From contig JAILWY010000015.1 of the NCBI GenBank assembly GCA_022113835.1, positions 7,540,501 to 7,604,500 on the forward strand: 64,000 bases of DNA, given 5' to 3'. This DNA comes from Atopsyche davidsoni. Taxonomy: Eukaryota; Arthropoda; Insecta; Trichoptera; Hydrobiosidae. The translations under genes and the position numbers were made by a program. Below are positions 60,629-64,000 of the stretch, one piece after another. The notes under the pieces are model-generated. The model was given only the letters and a program-made list of their open reading frames with translations. It was not told where the DNA came from and searched no databases. How positions within the stretch are numbered: the first letter of the stretch is position 1; each line of letters opens with the position of its first letter.

Positions 60629-61386
60629 TCAATGTCCTTGTAATTCCGCGTGGGACGCGACCCCCCATGGTATCTCCCTCGATTTCCCTGACAGCTGTCA
60701 CGATGTTTCCGCGTCGGAGGAGCGACTTCGGGTGGTGGAGCGACTGCAGGTGAAGCCGTGTCCTCACGCATCTTCGCGTCTCCTCGCATTGCTCGCGCAC
60801 TCACAAGCACGCGGGTCTGCCTTATTAATTCTTCCTCATCAGGCACGTTGTCGCCCAACCACGACTGCGCGTCCTTTGATACGCCGCTGGGCAGGCCCTG
60901 AATGAATTTGTATAGAACCGGACGGCCTGTCATCCCGGTCGCGGAGGCGAAACGCTTCAACTCCGCCATGTTTGCTTCCACCGTTTCCTGCTCTTGAAAC
61001 TGCCACGTGGAAAACGCGGCGATCGACGCTATCGGGCGAGGATTGAACGCGCTCCGGAGTGCCGCGACGAGTCTTTCTTCGTCCGTGGCCACCTCGTCCG
61101 AAAGTGCCAAGAAGGTCCGGAACGCATCGCCCTCCAGCAGGATCGGGATCCACAGCGTGACGTCTTTTTCCCCGCACACGTGCATCATCTTCTTGAGACG
61201 ATTGAGCCATGTCTCCCAATCGCCGCTCCGATCGTATGGCTTAACGAAGTCTTGCAGCTTCCTCGGACGGCGCTTTTCTGTGTTCTCGGCATCTGCCGAA
61301 ATAGCTTGTTGTGGAGATTGGTGTGGCAAATGCGGATCTCCGTCCGCCTTCGTCTTCTGTAGCTGAGACTGTTGTCGGCGAGGCAT
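60526..61386 (-). CDS. gag polyprotein of the LTR retrotransposon (286 aa)
   Basis: This is the structural polyprotein that would form the virus-like particle and package the element RNA. Residues about 45-200 are a hydrophobic, helical capsid-like region with a DFVKPYDRSGDWETW start typical of gypsy-type Gag. Residues 210-250 are proline- and arginine-rich. A single CX2CX4HX4C zinc knuckle lies at residues 254-267 (C254, C257, H262, C267). The start chosen is the first in-frame ATG, which falls inside the 5' LTR, so residues 1-26 and part of 27 are LTR-encoded. A later start is possible, but the frame is open through the LTR junction. The last 103 bases overlap pol in the -1 frame. The frameshift site is at residues 270-271. 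Confidence 0.92.
   Translation of the reverse strand: MPRRQQSQLQKTKADGDPHLPHQSPQQAISADAENTEKRRPRKLQDFVKPYDRSGDWETWLNRLKKMMHVCGEKDVTLWIPILLEGDAFRTFLALSDEVATDEERLVAALRSAFNPRPIASIAAFSTWQFQEQETVEANMAELKRFASATGMTGRPVLYKFIQGLPSGVSKDAQSWLGDNVPDEEELIRQTRVLVSARAMRGDAKMREDTASPAVAPPPEVAPPTRKHRDSCQGNRGRYHGGSRPTRNYKDIECWKCGKKGHTAMQCWPGKDRREACVPAASREQD
60538..60580 (-). promoter_or_regulatory. -1 programmed ribosomal frameshift signal, gag-pol
   Basis: In element orientation the slippery heptamer G GGA AAA (60574-60580) is in the gag reading phase. A 5-nt spacer GATCG follows. Then comes a perfect 10-bp stem, GCGGGAGGCT with AGCCTCCCGC (60559-60568 and 60538-60547), around an 11-nt loop. Heptamer, spacing and stem match the known requirements for -1 frameshifting and explain how pol is made from its -1 frame. 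Confidence 0.88.
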
Positions 61387-61477
61387 GTTGATGTTCCGGA
61401 GGGCTTGATCCTACTGCTCGCTCCTCTTTCCGGCCTTCCCCGCAATGTTGCCATCGCGACGCTTCCCATAGACAACA
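61307..61477 (-). repeat. 5' LTR of the LTR retrotransposon
   Basis: The 171-bp repeat matches the other LTR at every base. In element orientation it begins TGTTGTCTATGG and ends CTCCACAACA. No TATA box and no AATAAA is visible inside it. The gag start codon (61384-61386) lies within it, so transcription must begin within roughly the first 90 bp. The length is an exact multiple of three, and the gag frame reads out through the LTR end. Confidence 0.95.
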
Positions 61478-61482
61478 GAAAG

Positions 61483-61596
61483 ACATACTACAATATTTCC
61501 CCTTTAATAAAACATGAACACTGGCTCAGCATGAGTATATGCTCAATGCAACGATCCCCAACCTCCTCTGAGGAGAGACACTTGATGAAGAAGATT
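61483..61596 (+). mobile_element. LINE 3'-tail copy, right half
   Basis: It contains CATGAACACTGGCTCAGC and ends with CCAACCTCCTCTGAGGAGAG then a GAAGAAGA tail. This is the 3' end shared by several copies of the same non-LTR repeat in the window. The LTR retrotransposon separates it from its left half. Confidence 0.75.
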
Positions 61597-63761
61597 TAAA
61601 CATTTATTTCTGTAAATATTTGTTAGTAACTTTAATCGTGGACTATCTAAATGCCCTATTTTTAAATTAACGTAATTGGTTTATTTTTGTGTGAATAATG
61701 ATCAACCATAAAAAACTGTTAAAACACTTTTTAATAATTTCTTATGCTAATCCAACAGTCATTTTGAAATGATCACCTCCTTGCGAAAGTTTAAGATTAT
61801 CGTAAACAAAACGTAAATTCAACATATATTTATGAGTCAACTCAAATGATTTATTAATCGCTTGTTATTTTCACACGCTTACCAATTTAATTAATCGAAA
61901 ATATTTATGATGTAATAAAACTAACATTGTATAAGAATCAGGTTGAATAAAAATTAATTAAATATTGATCATGATACAGTGTGTTTATGGTGTGTTGCTG
62001 AGAGGCTGTTAAAAAAGTATTGCAAAATTTTTCGATGGGAGGAACCTTCCTCGACCACGCACCGCACTGGAAAGATCGCAGGCCCGTCCCCGGTTGCGAG
62101 AGGAGCTGATGCTGGGAAGACGGATGACTATGACGCAAGCTGCTGGATTGTTCACAGCTCAGCACCAGCTGGAGAATACAGAACATCAGGCTGATGTGGA
62201 TACCAATAGAACTGCTTTTGGTGCATTATTCACAGCTTAGTACCGCCTGGAGTTACTATCGGAACTTCAACGATTTCTGGTTAAAAAGCAATGAAAGCGA
62301 CTGCCATATTTTTAACTTCACACAAAAAATATTATTATTTTATAAACAAGCAAATCTATTAATCAAAATCAAAGTCTTTTTACGATCTACGAAAGCAAAC
62401 TTTATTTTTGGATGTAGGTTCTTTCTAACAACGCTATCACGTATTAAATTCTTGCTGAGCCAGTGTCCATGGTTTTCTAAAGGGAAAATAGTGTAATGAG
62501 TCCCTGTGTCTTTCTACACTTAGCTTAGTTTAGTTTTTAGCTTGTATATAAGAGAAAAATGTAAGAATGCTGCAATATGCATTTGTGATGAATGACCGAG
62601 CTAAAATATCCGTATGCATAATTTCCTAACCATTCACTTACGCGAATATATTGTATAAAAAAACATTCACTTTTTATTCTGTAGCGGAAAGACTTCAGCA
62701 TTCCAAAATATTGCGAATTTCCTATGCTAGTGTTTTTCAGGCTGATTATGAAAATGGGCATTATGTGCCTTTGTGGTTCCCATATTATTGCGAATGGGTT
62801 TTTTGATACCGAGCAATTATTAAATTTGATTGCTGATATTCGAGTTTTCCCTACACTTTTATCTTTGATAACGCAATGACTCTATCGGGCGTTTCGTCAT
62901 TTAATTCCAGCCATGGGAAGCGAATCAGCTTTAATGATGAAATCTAAATAATGATTAATATATTTGAAACTATCGGTAACATTTTGATTATGGGGTATTC
63001 GATTTATAGCATTGGAACAATTTTTCTCGACTGATGTGAATTAATATATTTGATTTTTATTAGTATATAGTCAAATGATTTTGTGACATTTCTACAGTCC
63101 GTAGAACCTATTGAAAAGCGAAAAAACTTACTTATAATATTTTTCGTAGTCTCTTTGCTTATTGTCTATTCATATCTGTTGTTTACACGCGAAGTATTAC
63201 AAATTAAGCCAGTCTGTCGCGGATAGTAAATATTGGTGATTTTCGTGCAGTCTAGTATTCTATCACGATTATTCGGTCACCGCAAGAGCCTTTATGTTTG
63301 TCGTGTCAATGGTAACTTTTGCTCAAGACTAATTAGCCACAGACCAGGTGATACTGCTCAAATTAGCGCTGACTCGATAAAAGGTATGCGTGATTTGTAC
63401 TTCTTGTTCGGACAAGGCGAACACAGCACTGTCATGAGATTAGAATTCGACCTCTAAAAAGTCACGACTTTTAAACACATTAATGATCTATACCTATAGT
63501 GGTACCTATTGTTATACGTAATAATTATTTCAGCATAAACGTTCACACATTAAAGATTATAACTACCAATACCTCTCTCTCTAACAATGTGTCCCTTGTT
63601 TGTTTATGATTCACAAATCCTCACTCTGTTTGAGAATGCCAATAATAAGGGTTGATGAGTCCTTAAGATGGCTTATTTTGAAGTACACGATATAAATAAA
63701 TAGACGTTTCAAAATCTATGCTGTGGAAACATTCAATAGAGGCATGCACCGCATGAATGTA
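61597..63761. other. Non-coding DNA with unassigned repeat-like patches
   Basis: The stretch 62035-62260 is GC-richer, with a partial internal duplication (TTCACAGCTCAGCACCAGCTG and a similar copy about 73 bp later). An open frame at 63225-63457 ends IKGMRDLYFLFGQGEHSTVM...; its product is not recognised and may be chance. Confidence 0.4.
62435..62495 (-). mobile_element. Short LINE-tail fragment
   Basis: The stretch CTTGCTGAGCCAGTGTCCATGG and the following TTTTCTAAAGGGAAAATAG match the reverse complement of the repeat at 61495-61530 and part of 55405-55445. Confidence 0.55.
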
Positions 63762-64000
63762 TAGGGTGTCCAAAAATTGTATCGGGTATTTGTTTTAGTG
63801 ACCGTTATTGCGATATGCTGCGAAATTTTTTGGGCCCAGAGTTGCAGGAGTTTCAAGGTTTCAACTCAAAAACGTGGTTCCAACAAGACCACTTTCCATA
63901 CATCCAATCAGTCAATTAAAGCTGTTAACGAATTATTCCCAAATAAGGTCATTTCACGTAGAGGTAACATCAATTGGCCTCCCAGAAGCCCCGACCTTAG
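63762..64000 (+). pseudogene. Second Tc1/mariner copy, internally deleted, cut by the window end
   Basis: A likely terminus, AGGGTGTCCAAAAATTGT, follows a TA. The next 20 bases resemble 23726-23743, and then the sequence jumps directly into the transposase segment CCGTTATTGCGATATGCTGC. The encoded stretch FLGPELQEFQGFNSKTWFQQ matches the other copy. A few bases after QQD a small deletion breaks the frame. The large internal deletion between terminus and core makes it non-autonomous. The rest lies beyond the window. Confidence 0.8.

Larger units (their letters stand above)
57469..61477 (-). mobile_element. Complete Ty3/gypsy-like LTR retrotransposon (4009 bp)
   Basis: The element is bounded by two identical 171-bp LTRs with TGTTGT...ACAACA ends. 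It is flanked by a perfect 5-bp target duplication, GAAAG, at 57464-57468 and 61478-61482. Internal order is gag then pol (protease, reverse transcriptase, RNase H, integrase), with no envelope gene. The order places it with Ty3/gypsy-like elements; the clade is not determined. gag and pol are both open and joined by a -1 frameshift signal. Identical LTRs and intact frames mean a recent insertion that may still be active. It landed in an older LINE tail whose two halves flank it. Its GC content is far above that of the host DNA around it. Confidence 0.95.

Noticed and set aside
58743..60905. Long open frames on the plus strand across the retrotransposon
   Set aside because: They are antisense to gag and pol, caused by high GC and the CpG-rich minisatellite, and encode no recognisable domain.
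57469..61477. Endogenous retrovirus with an envelope gene
   Set aside because: The pol stop is about ten bases from the polypurine tract, so there is no room for an envelope gene.
63225..63457. Gene ending IKGMRDLYFLFGQGEHSTVM...
   Set aside because: No recognised domain, no neighbouring exons; chance cannot be excluded.

Overview
The window is nuclear DNA from an animal, most probably an insect. It is AT-rich, with long introns, GC-rich exons, tRNA-derived SINEs, non-LTR retrotransposon tails, Tc1/mariner, hAT and piggyBac remnants, Penelope-like fragments and one young LTR retrotransposon. The order of insect cannot be fixed from the sequence alone. Short TTAGG-type runs and the exon sequences of the one host gene fit an arthropod.

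The only host gene I can name is on the minus strand. It encodes a glutaredoxin-domain, cysteine-rich protein (GRXCR1 type). Three phase-0 exons are visible at 48815-49048, 38944-39009 and 33994-34167, separated by introns of about 9.8 and 4.8 kb. The 5' exon or exons are not seen. A second possible coding exon sits beside a GC-rich block at 8021-8267 on the minus strand. It is unassigned and its strand is uncertain.

Region by region: 1-5.6 kb is AT-rich and almost featureless. 5.6-10.4 kb is dense in repeats: a hairpin Penelope-like fragment, two inverted SINE pairs, a GC-rich block with the orphan exon, an R1-like LINE 3' fragment and a foldback element. 10.7-33.9 kb is mostly unannotatable AT-rich DNA with scattered LINE tails, two more Penelope-like hairpins (19.0 and 29.6 kb), a CpG-rich block (23.3 kb) and a mariner fragment (23.8 kb). 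33.99-49.05 kb is the GRXCR-like gene; its introns hold a hAT remnant (34.3-35.1 kb) and a TTAA-flanked piggyBac remnant (39.7-40.8 kb). 53.96-54.72 kb is a TTAA-flanked array of 164-bp repeats whose end matches that piggyBac element. 57.47-61.48 kb is a complete, recently inserted Ty3/gypsy-like LTR retrotransposon on the minus strand, placed inside an older LINE tail. The window ends in a second mariner copy.

The two most notable signals are these. (1) The LTR retrotransposon has identical 171-bp LTRs and a 5-bp target duplication. It has intact gag and pol joined by a textbook -1 frameshift signal. Its gag starts inside the 5' LTR, leaving no conventional tRNA primer site. (2) A family of short hairpin elements has 10-13-bp target duplications and carries hammerhead-ribozyme-like cores with self-complementary stem III, as expected of Penelope-like elements.
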